Assembly: GCA_023386795.1 (NCBI GenBank) | Contig: JAEWJB010000187.1 | Location: 36,622-100,621 of the forward strand | Source: Pseudomonadota bacterium | GTDB taxonomy: Bacteria > Pseudomonadota > Gammaproteobacteria > Xanthomonadales > Xanthomonadaceae | Length of the DNA: 64,000 bases | Direction: 5' to 3' | Part shown: positions 45,890-55,500 of the stretch, one piece after another | Layout of the letters: every line of letters begins with the position of its first letter | Position numbering within the stretch: position 1 is the stretch's first letter | Program-made: the position numbers and the translations under genes | Notes under the pieces: model-generated | Database searches by the model: none | What the model saw: the letters and a program-made list of their open reading frames with translations, nothing else | Told to the model about the DNA's origin: nothing

Positions 45890-47419
45890 ATGTCCGCCGA
45901 AACCCTTCTTCTCGCCGGCCTGCTGTGCGCGGTCATCGTGCTGCAGTTGGCCGCATTGTTCCGCCGCCAGTCCCACGGCGCCCTCGAACAGACCCTGCGC
46001 GAGGAACAGCGCCAGGGCCGCGGTGAACTGCGCGAGCAGCTGGCCGACCTTTCCAGCCGTACCGAACAGCGCCTGGACCAGCTGCGCGACACCCTGGGCG
46101 AAGAAGCGCGCCGCGCCCGCGAGGAGGGCGGCCAGGCGCAGCAGCGCGCCGCGGACATGCAGGCCCAGCGCCTGAGCGAACTGCGGGGCCAGCTCGAACA
46201 CTTCGGTCAGCAGCAGGAAGCCCGCATCCACGCCTTTGGCCAGCAGCTGGGCGAGTTCACCACGCGCACCGACACCCAGCTGCAGGCGTTGCGCCAGTCG
46301 CTGGGGGAGGACGCACGCGTCGGCCGCACCGAAAGCGCGCAGTCTCAGCAGCGTTTTGCCGAACAGCTGGGCCAGCGGTTGGCCGAGCTCACCCAGCGCA
46401 ACGAACAGCGCATCACCGAGATGCGCGCCACGCTCGAGCAGCAGCTTCAGGCGCTGCAGGCCGACAATGCGGCCAAGCTCGAACAGATGCGTGCCACGGT
46501 GGACGAGAAACTGCAGACCACGCTCAACACCCGCCTGGACGCCTCCTTCAAGCTGGTATCCGAGCGGCTGGAGCAAGTGCAGCGCGGCCTGGGCGAGATG
46601 CAGCAGCTGGCCACCGGCGTGGGCGATCTCAGGCGGGTGCTCACCAACGTCAAGACGCGTGGCGGATGGGGCGAAGTGCAGCTGGAGAACATCCTGGAGC
46701 AGACCCTGACCGCCGAGCAGTACGCGCGTGGCGTGCGCGTGCGTCCAGACAGCGGCGAGATCGTCGACTTCGCCATCCGCCTGCCCGGCCGCGCCCAGGA
46801 CGACGCACCGGTCTGGTTGCCGATCGACTCCAAGTTCCCGCGCGAGGACTACGAGCGCCTGCTCGATGCCCAGGAACAGGGCGAGCAGGACCTCGTGCTG
46901 GCGATGGGCGCGCAGCTCGAACGTGCCATCCGTGTCCAGGCCAAGTCGATCGGCGACAAGTACATCGTGCCGCCACACACCACCGACTTCGCGGTGATGT
47001 TCCTGCCCACCGAGGGCCTGTATGCCGAGACCATCCGCCGCCCCGGCCTGGTGGACCTGCTGCAGCGCGAGCATCGCGTGGTGATCGCCGGCCCGACCAC
47101 GGTGACCGCGCTGCTCAACAGCCTGCAGATGGGCTTCCGCACGCTGGCCATCGAGAAACGCTCCAGCGAGGTATGGGGCTTGCTCGGCGCAGTGAAGAGT
47201 GAGTTCGGCAAGTTCGCCGGCATCCTGGAAAAAGCCCGCAAACAAATCGATACCGTAGGCAAGAGCCTGGAATTGGCGGGTAGCAAAAGCCGCACCATCG
47301 AGCGCCGCCTGCGCGGCGTGGAATCGCTGTCGGTGGAGGATTCGCGCCACCTTCTGGAGGACGCGGCGCTGGATGCGCTGGGCGCGCCCGAGGAAGACGG
47401 CGGCGAAGATACCGACTGA
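45890..47419 (+). CDS. rmuC: DNA recombination protein RmuC
   Basis: 509 aa. N-terminal transmembrane anchor (about 3-22), a long coiled coil (about 30-225, Gln/Glu/Arg-rich with repeated TEQRLDQLRDTLGE-like heptads), then the RmuC core with TRGGWGEVQLENILEQTLT, DSKFPREDYERLLDAQE and PTTVTALLNSLQMGFRTLAI. The core resembles a PD-(D/E)xK nuclease fold. RmuC limits DNA rearrangement at inverted repeats. The coiled-coil part is the least conserved. Confidence 0.93.
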   Translation: MSAETLLLAGLLCAVIVLQLAALFRRQSHGALEQTLREEQRQGRGELREQLADLSSRTEQRLDQLRDTLGEEARRAREEGGQAQQRAADMQAQRLSELRGQLEHFGQQQEARIHAFGQQLGEFTTRTDTQLQALRQSLGEDARVGRTESAQSQQRFAEQLGQRLAELTQRNEQRITEMRATLEQQLQALQADNAAKLEQMRATVDEKLQTTLNTRLDASFKLVSERLEQVQRGLGEMQQLATGVGDLRRVLTNVKTRGGWGEVQLENILEQTLTAEQYARGVRVRPDSGEIVDFAIRLPGRAQDDAPVWLPIDSKFPREDYERLLDAQEQGEQDLVLAMGAQLERAIRVQAKSIGDKYIVPPHTTDFAVMFLPTEGLYAETIRRPGLVDLLQREHRVVIAGPTTVTALLNSLQMGFRTLAIEKRSSEVWGLLGAVKSEFGKFAGILEKARKQIDTVGKSLELAGSKSRTIERRLRGVESLSVEDSRHLLEDAALDALGAPEEDGGEDTD

Positions 47420-47530
47420 TTTCCGACATCCCCTCTGGCCTTCTGCGCCAGGGTATGCCTGCGGCCGCCCGCCCCGCCGTCATACCGGATTCCCCCGCGC
47501 GGCACCCGCAACAAGGAGCACCATCCCATC

Positions 47531-48076
47531 ATGGCCACCTCGCTTTACGACATTCCCCTCAACACCATCGATGGCCAGCCGGCCCGACTGGGCGACTACC
47601 GCGGCAAGGTGCTGCTGGTGGTCAACGTCGCCTCCAAGTGTGGCCTTACCCCGCAGTACGAGGGGCTCGAACAGCTCTACCGCGCCAGGCACGACGACGG
47701 CCTGGAAGTGCTCGGTTTCCCGGCCAATGACTTCAAGGGTCAGGAGCCGGGCAGCGATGCCGAGATCCAGCAGTTCTGCCAGCTCACCTACGATGTCAGC
47801 TTTCCGATGTTCTCCAAGATCGAGGTGACCGGCCCGCAGACGCATCCGCTGTACCGCGCGCTGATCGCCGCCCAGCCCGAGTCGGTGGGTGATGCAGCGA
47901 TGCGCCAGCAGCTGGTGGGCTACGGTATCGAACCGAACCCGGCGCCGGGCGTGGTGTGGAATTTCGAGAAGTTCCTGGTGGGCCGCGACGGCGAGGTGAT
48001 CGCCCGCTTCGCGCCCAACACCAAGCCTGACGACGCCGGCTTGCTGGCCGCCATCGAGCGCGCGCTGGCCGCTTGA
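47531..48076 (+). CDS. Glutathione/thioredoxin peroxidase
   Basis: 181 aa. The peroxidatic Cys lies in VNVASKCGLTPQYEGLE and the C-terminal WNFEKFLV carries the catalytic Trp. The usual FPCNQF motif reads FPANDF, so the resolving-type Cys is Ala and the catalytic Gln is Asp. It reduces peroxides; without the second Cys it may depend on glutathione directly or on a resolving Cys elsewhere. CAAGGAGC lies 12 bp before the ATG. Terminator downstream at 48144-48169. Confidence 0.88.
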   Translation: MATSLYDIPLNTIDGQPARLGDYRGKVLLVVNVASKCGLTPQYEGLEQLYRARHDDGLEVLGFPANDFKGQEPGSDAEIQQFCQLTYDVSFPMFSKIEVTGPQTHPLYRALIAAQPESVGDAAMRQQLVGYGIEPNPAPGVVWNFEKFLVGRDGEVIARFAPNTKPDDAGLLAAIERALAA

Positions 48077-48096
48077 GCCACAGGGTGCCGCACTGT

Positions 48097-48117
48097 AGGA
48101 GCGGCTTCAGCCGCGAC
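48097..48117. repeat. Single REP-like copy
   Basis: Identical to the left arm at 39477-39497, including flanking cactg. It lies 21 bp after the glutathione peroxidase stop. Confidence 0.85.
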
Positions 48118-48143
48118 TGCGGCATCCCGAACGCTAGGCAAAA

Positions 48144-48169
48144 AAAAGGCCCGGGAAACCGGGCCTTTT
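48144..48169. terminator. Bidirectional terminator between gpx and mlaA
   Basis: 11-bp stem aaaaggcccgg / ccgggcctttt with a GAAA loop; A and T tracts on both sides. Confidence 0.88.
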
Positions 48170-48190
48170 CTTTCATGGCTCAACGCCGGA

Positions 48191-49210
48191 TCAGTTGCCG
48201 AAATTCGGAATCGGCATCGCATCCACCGGCACGGTGGTATCCCGGCCATCATCCTGCGCATCGCGATTGCCGCGGCGGTCGCTCTGGATCTGGTAATTGC
48301 GGCGCTGCAGCCACGCATCGCGGGTCAACGCGTACTCGTCCACCGCCTGGTCGCGCAGCGCGTCCACGGCCAACAGCTGCGAGCGCGTGTTCACCAGTTG
48401 CAGGCCCTGCAAACCAAAGCGGACCGCGCTGTCGTCCACCTGGCGCAGCGGCGAGAGCGGCACGTCGCCGGCCAGGCCGAAGGTATCGCGCACGGTGCGC
48501 GGCCCGAACAGCGGCAGCTCGAAGTAGCGGGAATTGCTCCAGCCCCACACGCCCAGCGTCTGGCCGAAGTCCTCGGTGCGGCGCGGGATCTTCGCGGCGC
48601 TGGCCGGGTCCATCAGGCCGCCGATGCCCAACGTGGAGTTCATCACGAAGCGCCCCAGCGTCTGCAGCGCAAATACCGGGTGGCCTTGCAGCAGTTGGTT
48701 GACCATCGTCAGCGGCGAACGCAGGTTCTCGAAGAAATTGCTTACGCCCAGTCGCACCGGCTGCGGGGTGACATTGACGTAGGCGGTGGCCAGCGGCCGG
48801 GCGATGCCCCGGTCGATGGCCATGTTGAAGCTGTGCATCCTGCGGTTGTAGCGCTCCCACGGATCGTAGGCGGCGGCGTTGCTGCCGGCACCTGCGTCGG
48901 TCGTGTTGGCCGACGGTGCCGGACCGCCGTACAGCGCGGCGAAGTCGTCTTCGGCCTGCGTCGGGGCCACCGCCTCAGTGGCGGTAGCTGCCGAAGACTC
49001 GGTGGGCGCGGCCGCGGTATCGGCGACCGGCGCCGCCTGTGGCGCGGGCGCAGCGGGCGGCGGCACGGCGTCGGCCACCGGTGTGGCCGGTGCGTCCTGT
49101 GCAGGCACCACCGTGCCGGCGGCGGGCGCGGACGCATTGCGTGGACCCTGGCTGGCACAGGCGGCCAGCAGGGCGATGGCGACGAGGAGCGGGAAGCGAA
49201 GGACGTTCAT
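48191..49210 (-). CDS. mlaA: MlaA/VacJ outer-membrane lipoprotein
   Basis: 339 aa. The lipoprotein signal ends LLAAC (Cys18 or so), followed by an Ala/Pro-rich linker of about 85 residues, longer than in E. coli. The VacJ domain begins at YDPWERYNRRMHSFNMAID and includes FFENLRSPLTMVNQLLQG, STLGIGGLMDPAS and the C-terminal VRDTFG. It removes mislocalised phospholipids from the outer leaflet and passes them to MlaC. It is the last gene of the mlaFEDCB-mlaA operon, 1 bp after mlaB. Confidence 0.92.
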   Translation of the reverse strand: MNVLRFPLLVAIALLAACASQGPRNASAPAAGTVVPAQDAPATPVADAVPPPAAPAPQAAPVADTAAAPTESSAATATEAVAPTQAEDDFAALYGGPAPSANTTDAGAGSNAAAYDPWERYNRRMHSFNMAIDRGIARPLATAYVNVTPQPVRLGVSNFFENLRSPLTMVNQLLQGHPVFALQTLGRFVMNSTLGIGGLMDPASAAKIPRRTEDFGQTLGVWGWSNSRYFELPLFGPRTVRDTFGLAGDVPLSPLRQVDDSAVRFGLQGLQLVNTRSQLLAVDALRDQAVDEYALTRDAWLQRRNYQIQSDRRGNRDAQDDGRDTTVPVDAMPIPNFGN

Positions 49211-49211
49211 G

Positions 49212-49529
49212 TCAGCTCGCGACAGGCGGAGGGGACGCCTGGAAATCCAGTTGGGGGGTGAGGCGGTAGGCGGCCGCCAGTTCAACCAGCCCGGCGGGCG
49301 TACCGACCAGGGCGGGTTCGCTGCCGGCCACGCGCAGGCGCGCGGCCAGCTCGGCGAGCAGCGCGACGCCGGCGCTATCCACGCGCTCGACGCCACGCAG
49401 GTCCAGCGTGCGCACACCGGCCAGCGAAGCGCTGGCTTGCGGCCACAACACCGACACCGCGGCACGGTCCAGCGCGCCGGTCAGCACCAGCGCGTCACCG
49501 TCACGGCGCAGGGCGGCGTTACTTGCCAC
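49212..49529 (-). CDS. mlaB: STAS-domain protein MlaB
   Basis: 105 aa. STAS fold with ALVLTGALDRAAVSVLWPQ and the strand DLRGVERVDSAGVALLAELA, including the Asp-Ser pair of the anti-sigma-antagonist-like loop. It stabilises the MlaFE transporter. The start is GTG 49529, which lies inside the last codons of mlaC (11-bp overlap), implying translational coupling. Longer open frame upstream is antisense-free but unrelated to STAS. Confidence 0.85.
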   Translation of the reverse strand: MASNAALRRDGDALVLTGALDRAAVSVLWPQASASLAGVRTLDLRGVERVDSAGVALLAELAARLRVAGSEPALVGTPAGLVELAAAYRLTPQLDFQASPPPVAS

Positions 49530-50196
49530 TGCTCTTGGCGCCGCCTTGCTGGCCGGCCTGCAAGGTGCCGTTGCGCAGTTCCTTGGCGACCTCGGCGATG
49601 CCCTTCTGGCGCAGCGGGGCGTCGAACTGGGTCTTGAAGGTCTGCACGTAGGAAATGCCTTCGATGCGGACGTCGAAGATCTTCCACACGCCATCGACGT
49701 TGCGCATCAGGTAGTCCACCGGCGTCGGGTCGTTGCCCGCGCGCAGCAGCTCGGTCGCCACCACCACGCCGCGGTTGCCCGGCAGCGCGCTTTCGGACTT
49801 GCCACGGAAGGTCGGCTTGCCTTCGAACTCCAGCAGGGCATCGCCGTAGCGCTGCATCAGGTTGTCGGCCATCGCGTCGGCGAACAGCTTGATGTCCGCG
49901 TCCGAGGCGCCACGGCCGTGCAGGCCCAGCACCAGGCGCGCGGCGTAGTCGCGGTCGAAGGACTTGTTGAGCTCGCCGTCGATGAACTGGCGCAGCGCGG
50001 CCGGATTCTTGCGGAACTCCGCGCGACGCTGTTCCAGCGTGCTCAGGATGCGCGTGCTGGTGTCGATCACGGTGCGGGTAGCCGCGCCGTTGGAGGTGGC
50101 GGCCGCTGCGGCCGGCGCGGTCTGCGCCAGGGCCAGGGCGGGCGTGGCCGCAGCCAGGGCGACGGCGAGAAGGGAGGGGATCAGACGGATCTTCAT
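49519..50196 (-). CDS. mlaC: Periplasmic phospholipid-binding protein MlaC
   Basis: 225 aa. Signal peptide (about 1-24, ALALAQ), then the Tol_Tol_Ttg2/MlaC domain with DRDYAARLVLGLHG, LMQRYGDALLEFEG, and VDYLMRNVDGVWKIFDVRIEGISYV. It ferries phospholipid between MlaA and the MlaFEDB complex. ATGA overlap (4 bp) with mlaD upstream. Confidence 0.93.
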   Translation of the reverse strand: MKIRLIPSLLAVALAAATPALALAQTAPAAAAATSNGAATRTVIDTSTRILSTLEQRRAEFRKNPAALRQFIDGELNKSFDRDYAARLVLGLHGRGASDADIKLFADAMADNLMQRYGDALLEFEGKPTFRGKSESALPGNRGVVVATELLRAGNDPTPVDYLMRNVDGVWKIFDVRIEGISYVQTFKTQFDAPLRQKGIAEVAKELRNGTLQAGQQGGAKSSGK

Positions 50197-50723
50197 GGTT
50201 GCGGTTCCGTGGGAGCGGGGGTGTCGGTGGCATCGGTGGGCGCGGCCTTGTCGCCGCCGCCCGTACCGCCACCGCTGAACATGTACTTGCCGACCAGCTG
50301 GAGCAGATCCACCGCCGGCTGGGTGAAGGCGATTTCCTCGCCCGGCTTCAGCACTTCCGGGTCGCCGCCCGGCTGCAGGCCGATATAGCTTTCGCCCAGC
50401 AGGCCGCTGGTGAAGATGCCGGCCGAGGTATCCGCCGGCAGGTCCTTGTAGCGTTCGTCCAGCGCCAGCGTCACCACCGACTCGAAGGTCTTCGGATCCA
50501 GGCTGATGTCGGACACGCGGCCGACGTTCACGCCGCCGATGCGTACCGGCGCTTGCGGGCGCAGCTGGCCGATCTGGGTGAAGCGCGCCACCAGCGGGTA
50601 TTCGCTGTGGCCGAAGCCGAAGCGCTGGTTGGTCGAGGCTACCGCCAGCACCAGCAGCGAGGCCAGGGTCAGCAGCAGGAAAGCGCCAACGGAAAATTCG
50701 AGTCTGGGTCCACGCATGGCCAT
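50193..50723 (-). CDS. mlaD: MlaD (MCE-domain) transporter subunit
   Basis: 176 aa. N-terminal transmembrane helix (about 10-30) and an MCE domain: ARFTQIGQLRPQAPVRIGGVNVGRV, DLPADTSAGIFTSGLLGESYIGL and GEEIAFTQPAVDLLQLVGKYMF. MlaD hexamers bind lipid in the periplasmic entry of the MlaFE ABC transporter. The C-terminal ~25 residues are Thr/Pro/Gly-rich. Confidence 0.92.
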   Translation of the reverse strand: MAMRGPRLEFSVGAFLLLTLASLLVLAVASTNQRFGFGHSEYPLVARFTQIGQLRPQAPVRIGGVNVGRVSDISLDPKTFESVVTLALDERYKDLPADTSAGIFTSGLLGESYIGLQPGGDPEVLKPGEEIAFTQPAVDLLQLVGKYMFSGGGTGGGDKAAPTDATDTPAPTEPQP

Positions 50724-50757
50724 TACAGTCCTGACAGGTCGGGATCCTTCCGCATGC

Positions 50758-51507
50758 TCACTGGAACAGCATCGCGGAGAGGACGAAGTTGAACATCAGC
50801 ACCAGCAGCGAGGCGTTCACCACCGCGCGGGTGGTCGCCACCGAGGTACCTTCGATGGTGGGTTCGGCATGGAAACCGACATAGGCGGCGACCAGCGCGG
50901 CGGTGCCGCCGAAGATCGCCGACTTGAGCAGCGCCACGCCGAAGTCGTCCCACAGGTCGACGCTGCCGCGCAGCCCCGACCAGAACGTGCCGTTGTCGAT
51001 GCCCAGCACGTGCACGGCCTCGAAGTAGCCACCGCTGATTGCCAGCGAGCAGAACACCGCGGTGAGCAGCGGCACGGTCAGCACGGCGGCCCAGAAGCGC
51101 GGCGCCACCGCCTTGGCGACCGGGTCGATGGCCATCAGCTCCAGCGCCTTGATCTGGTCGGTGGCGCGCATCAGGCCCAGCTCGGCGGCGATCGAGCTGC
51201 CGGCGCGGCCGATGAACAGCAGCGCGGTCAGCACCGGGGCCAGTTCGCGGTATAGCGAAAGGCCCAGCAGCGTGGACAGCGCGTCGGACGCGCCATAGGT
51301 GGTGAGCGTGCGGTAGCCCTGCAGGGTCAGCACCAGGCCGACGAAGGCACCGCCCACCGCGATGATCGGCAGCGAGCGCGCGCCCACCTTGTAGATCTCG
51401 CGGGTCAGCTCGGCGAAGAAGTCCGCCGTGGGCGCCGAACGGCGCAGCACGCTCAACGAGAACAGGCCGGCGCGGCCCAGCGACTGGATCGAGGACACGA
51501 CGGGCAT
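50758..51507 (-). CDS. mlaE: MlaE permease
   Basis: 249 aa, about five or six transmembrane helices. Family motifs: VGGAFVGLVLTLQGYRTLTTYG, RELAPVLTALLFIGRAGSSIAAELG and MRATDQIKALELMAIDPVAKAV. It forms the permease of the MlaFEDB phospholipid transporter. Its ATG shares one base with the mlaF TGA (TGATG). 34 bp separate it from mlaD. Confidence 0.93.
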   Translation of the reverse strand: MPVVSSIQSLGRAGLFSLSVLRRSAPTADFFAELTREIYKVGARSLPIIAVGGAFVGLVLTLQGYRTLTTYGASDALSTLLGLSLYRELAPVLTALLFIGRAGSSIAAELGLMRATDQIKALELMAIDPVAKAVAPRFWAAVLTVPLLTAVFCSLAISGGYFEAVHVLGIDNGTFWSGLRGSVDLWDDFGVALLKSAIFGGTAALVAAYVGFHAEPTIEGTSVATTRAVVNASLLVLMFNFVLSAMLFQ

Positions 51508-52304
51508 CAGGCGGCGCTCCGCTGGGGCGTGCGCGGCACGGCGTCGAAGGGGATGGGGCCATCCGGCTGGCCGTGCAGGAACTGCAGCACTAGCGGGTCG
51601 GTGCTCTCGCGCAGCTGCGCGGGCGTGCCGGCGAAGACGATGCCGCCATTGGCGATCACCACCGCCTGGTCGCAGATCGGCAAGGTCTCGTGCACGTGGT
51701 GGCTCACGATCACGCTGGTCAGGCCCAGGCTCTCGTTGAGGCGGTGGATGAGGCTCATGATGACGCCGCTGGCGATCGGGTCCAGCCCGGTCAGCGGTTC
51801 GTCGTAGATCATCAGCGGCGGGTCCAGCGCCAGCGCGCGGGCCAGCGCCACGCGCCGGGCCATGCCACCGGACAACTCGCGCGGCCACGCATCGGCGGTG
51901 GCCAGCAAGCCGACCGCTTGCAGCTTCATTTCCACCAGGCGGCGCAGCACCGGCGCCGGCAGCCGGGTGTGGGTGCGCAGCGGCAGCGCCACGTTCTCGG
52001 CCACGGTGAGGTCGGTGAGCAGGCCATTGCCCTGCAGCAGCACGCCGATGTTGCGGCGCATCTCCAGCAGTGCGCGCGAATCGCGCGGCACCGGCTCGCC
52101 GAAAAGCCGCAGGCTGCCGGCCACCGGATGCAGCTCGCCGGTGAGCGCGGCCAGCAGCGTCGACTTGCCGCTGCCCGACGGGCCCAGCACCGCCGTGATG
52201 CTGCCGCGCGGCACATCGAGCGAAACGTCGCGCAGGATCGCCCGGCCGCCACGATCGATGCGCACACCGGACAACTGGACGACAGGGGAATCGTTCACCG
52301 ACAT
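51507..52304 (-). CDS. mlaF: MlaF ABC ATPase
   Basis: 265 aa. Walker A GPSGSGKSTLLAAL (about 39-52), LLQGNGLLTDLTVAENVALPL (Q-loop), signature LSGGMARRVALARAL, Walker B LMIYDEPLTGLDP, and VIVSHHVHETL (switch His). It drives retrograde phospholipid transport with MlaE. First gene of the mla operon; a 224-bp divergent region separates it from recC. A TTAACC-16-TATTGT promoter on plus at 52353-52380 lies in that gap. Confidence 0.94.
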   Translation of the reverse strand: MSVNDSPVVQLSGVRIDRGGRAILRDVSLDVPRGSITAVLGPSGSGKSTLLAALTGELHPVAGSLRLFGEPVPRDSRALLEMRRNIGVLLQGNGLLTDLTVAENVALPLRTHTRLPAPVLRRLVEMKLQAVGLLATADAWPRELSGGMARRVALARALALDPPLMIYDEPLTGLDPIASGVIMSLIHRLNESLGLTSVIVSHHVHETLPICDQAVVIANGGIVFAGTPAQLRESTDPLVLQFLHGQPDGPIPFDAVPRTPQRSAA

Positions 52305-52528
52305 TTCTTGGACACAAGGAATCCGCGGAAGAATTGGTCGCGACGGCTGAACTTAACCGAACTGGACCGTGCAGTATTGTCGCATCCGCTTTCCCCCGGC
52401 ACAAAGGCCGAGGGCGCATCCACGTCGAAACAGCGTGTCCCTGATACGGGCCAATCGCATGTGCCACAGGCAACGGTGCCGTGCGGCGAGGACTCGTCCG
52501 GCCCGTGCCGCTCGGGCAAGATGACGGC

Positions 52529-55500
52529 ATGACGCCGGCCGTTCCCGATTTCCGCCTGTACCACTCCAATTCGCTGGAAGTCCTGGCCGGCCTGCTGGCA
52601 GAGGAATTGCGGCGCCCGGCGGCGGGACAATCGCTGCTGGTGCCGGACCTGGTGCTGATCCCGCAGGTGGCGATGCGCCGCTGGCTGCAGGCCTCGCTCG
52701 CGGCCGAGCACGGCGTGGCGGCCAACCTCGAGTTCCTGACGCCGGGCGAGTTCGTCTCGCGCGCGCTGGCTGCCAATGTCGAGGGGGGCGAGGACGACCT
52801 CGACGCGGACACCCTGCACTGGCATCTCTATGCCGCCCTGCGCGATGCCCGCCTGATGGCGCGTCCGGCGATGCGCGCATTGGCCGACTATCTTGCCGGC
52901 GACGACCCGCTCAAGGCCTGGGCGTTGGCCGCCGAGCTGGGCGAGGTATTCGAGAAGTACCAGGCCTGGCGCCGCGACTGGCTGCTGCGCTGGGAAGCCG
53001 GCGCAGACCCGGAAGATCCCCAGGCGATCCTGTGGCGACGCGTGGCCGAAGGGCGCAGCTACCGCGCACGGCGCATCCACGAATACCTGGGCCGCTTCGG
53101 CGATGGCGGCGCAGCGTTGCCGGATGGCTTGCCGCCGCGGCTGTTTGCCTTCGCCACGTTGAACATCTCCCCCGACGTGCTGCGCGTGCTCGCCACCCAG
53201 GCGCGCGTCGGCACACTCCACTTCTATATGCCCAGCCCCACGCGTACCTACTGGGGCGACCTGCAGACCCGCGGCGAGCTGCGCGGCGCGGGCGTGGAGG
53301 CGGACGTGGCCGACAACCCCCTCCTGCAGGCCTGGGGCGCGGCGGGCCGCGACTTCGCCGCGCTGCTGGGCAGCTACGAGGTCGTGCACCCTTCGGGCGA
53401 CTTCCCTGCCTACGCGGACCCGGAGCACGGCGCACAGCAAGCACCTGGCCTGCTGCAGCGCCTGCAAGGCGACGTGTTCCACCGGCGCGCGTTGCCCGGC
53501 GCGCCGCTGCGCGCGCAGGTCGATCGGCACGATCCCAGCCTGCAGGTGCATGCGTGCCACACCCGCCTGCGCGAATTGCAGGTTCTCCAGGACCAGCTGC
53601 GCGCGCTGCTGGAGGACCCGCGCTTCGATCCGCCGCTGGAGCCACGCCAGATTGCCGTGCTGGCGCCGGACATCGACCCCTACGTGCCCTACCTGGATGC
53701 GGTGTTCGGCGGCCACGCCGGCGAAGGCGCACTGCCCTACGCCCTGGCCGACACCAGCCCGTTGGCGAGCGAACCGCTGGCCGAAGTGTTCCTGTCCCTG
53801 CTGGCGCTGCCGGTGTCGCGCTTCGGCCTGCACGAGATCCTGGACCTGCTGGCCAGTGCGCCGATCTCCGAGGCCGCCGCGCTGGACGAAGCCGCGCTCG
53901 AACGCCTGCGCGAGTGGTTGCATGCCGCCGGTGCCCGCTGGGGCATCGACGCTGCGCACCGCGCCCGGCACCAGGCACCCGCGGACGACGCCTATACCTG
54001 GCGTTTCGCGCTCGATCGCCTGCTGCTGGGCCATGCCTCCGGCGAGGAACAGGACATCGACGGCATTGCGCCCTGGCCGCATCTGGAAGGCAGTGCGCTC
54101 GACGCGCTGGACACCCTGCTGCGCCTGCTGCGCGTGCTCGAGCGCCAGCAGCTGGCGCTGGCCGAGCCGATGTCGCCGGCGCTTGCGCGCGAACGGCTGC
54201 TCGAACTGCTCGACGCGCTGGTGCCGGCCAATCCGTCCGCACCGCGCGCGCAGCGCGCGCTGGAGCGCCTGCGGGCCCTGATTGACGACTTCGCCCGCAG
54301 CGCCGAGCGTGCCGGGTTCAGCGCGCCGATGGCGCCGGAAGTGGTGCGCGCGCATTTCGCCGCCGTGCTGGCCCAGGCCGATACCCGCGCCCCGCTGCTG
54401 ACCGGCGGCATCAGCTTCGGCCGCATGGTGCCGATGCGCCTGCTGCCGTTCCGCGTCATCTGCCTGCTCGGCATGAACGACGGCGACTTCCCGCGCCGCG
54501 ATGCCGCCGCGGGGCTCAACCGCCTCACCGCCGAGCTTGGCACGCAGCGCCGCCGCATCGGCGACCGTTCCACCCGCGAGGACGACCGCTTCCTGTTCCT
54601 GCAGCTGTTCGCCTCCGCGCAGGATGTGTTCTACCTCAGCTATCTCGGCGCCGATCCGCGTGACGGCAGCGCGCGCGAGCCCTCGGTGCTGGTCAGCGAA
54701 CTGCTGGCCAGCGCGGGGCAGGCGCATGCCGATCCACAAGCGGCCAGGGATGCGCTGGTCGTGCGCCACCCGCTGCAACCCTTCGCCGCCGCCGCCTTCG
54801 GGGCGGCCGAGGAAGGAGCGCCCGACCCGCGCCGCTTCAGTTACCGCGCCGCGTGGCGCCCGGCCGTGGACAGCCTGGCCGGGCAACGCCAGCTGCTCGC
54901 GCCCTGGGTCGATGCCGACCTGTTCAACGAGACCGAAGCGCTGCCCGACAGCCTCGCCATCGATGATCTGCGCCGCCTGTTCGGCGACCCCGCGGGCCAG
55001 TTCCTGCGTCATCGCCTTGGCCTGCGCCTGCCCGAGCCCGGTGACATCGACCGCGACCTGGAACCGCTGCGTCCGGCCAGCGGCGGTTTGGCGCAATACG
55101 CCTTGCAACAGGAAGTGTTCGCCGCCGCGCTCGCCGGCGAGGTGGACGGCCTCTACGAGCGCCTGCGCGCGCGCGCGCTGTTGCCTTCCGGCCCACTGGG
55201 CCGTCGTGACCTCGATCAGCAGCTGCACGCACTGCTTCCCTACGTGCAGGCATTCAAGCAGTGGGGCGGCGGTGGCGCGGCGCAGTCGCGGCGGCTGCAG
55301 GTGGACATCGACGGCGTGCCGCTGCATGGGCGCCTGCACGATTGGTATCCGGCGGGCGTCGGCCGGGTGAACTTCGGCGCCCTCACCGGGCGCGCGGCCA
55401 TCCGCCACGGCCTGGAATGGTTGTTGTTGCGCGCGGCGGGCGAACAGGCGCCATTCCAGCGCTTCTTCGAGGGCGAGGAAGGCGTGGGCCCGCATCCGAT

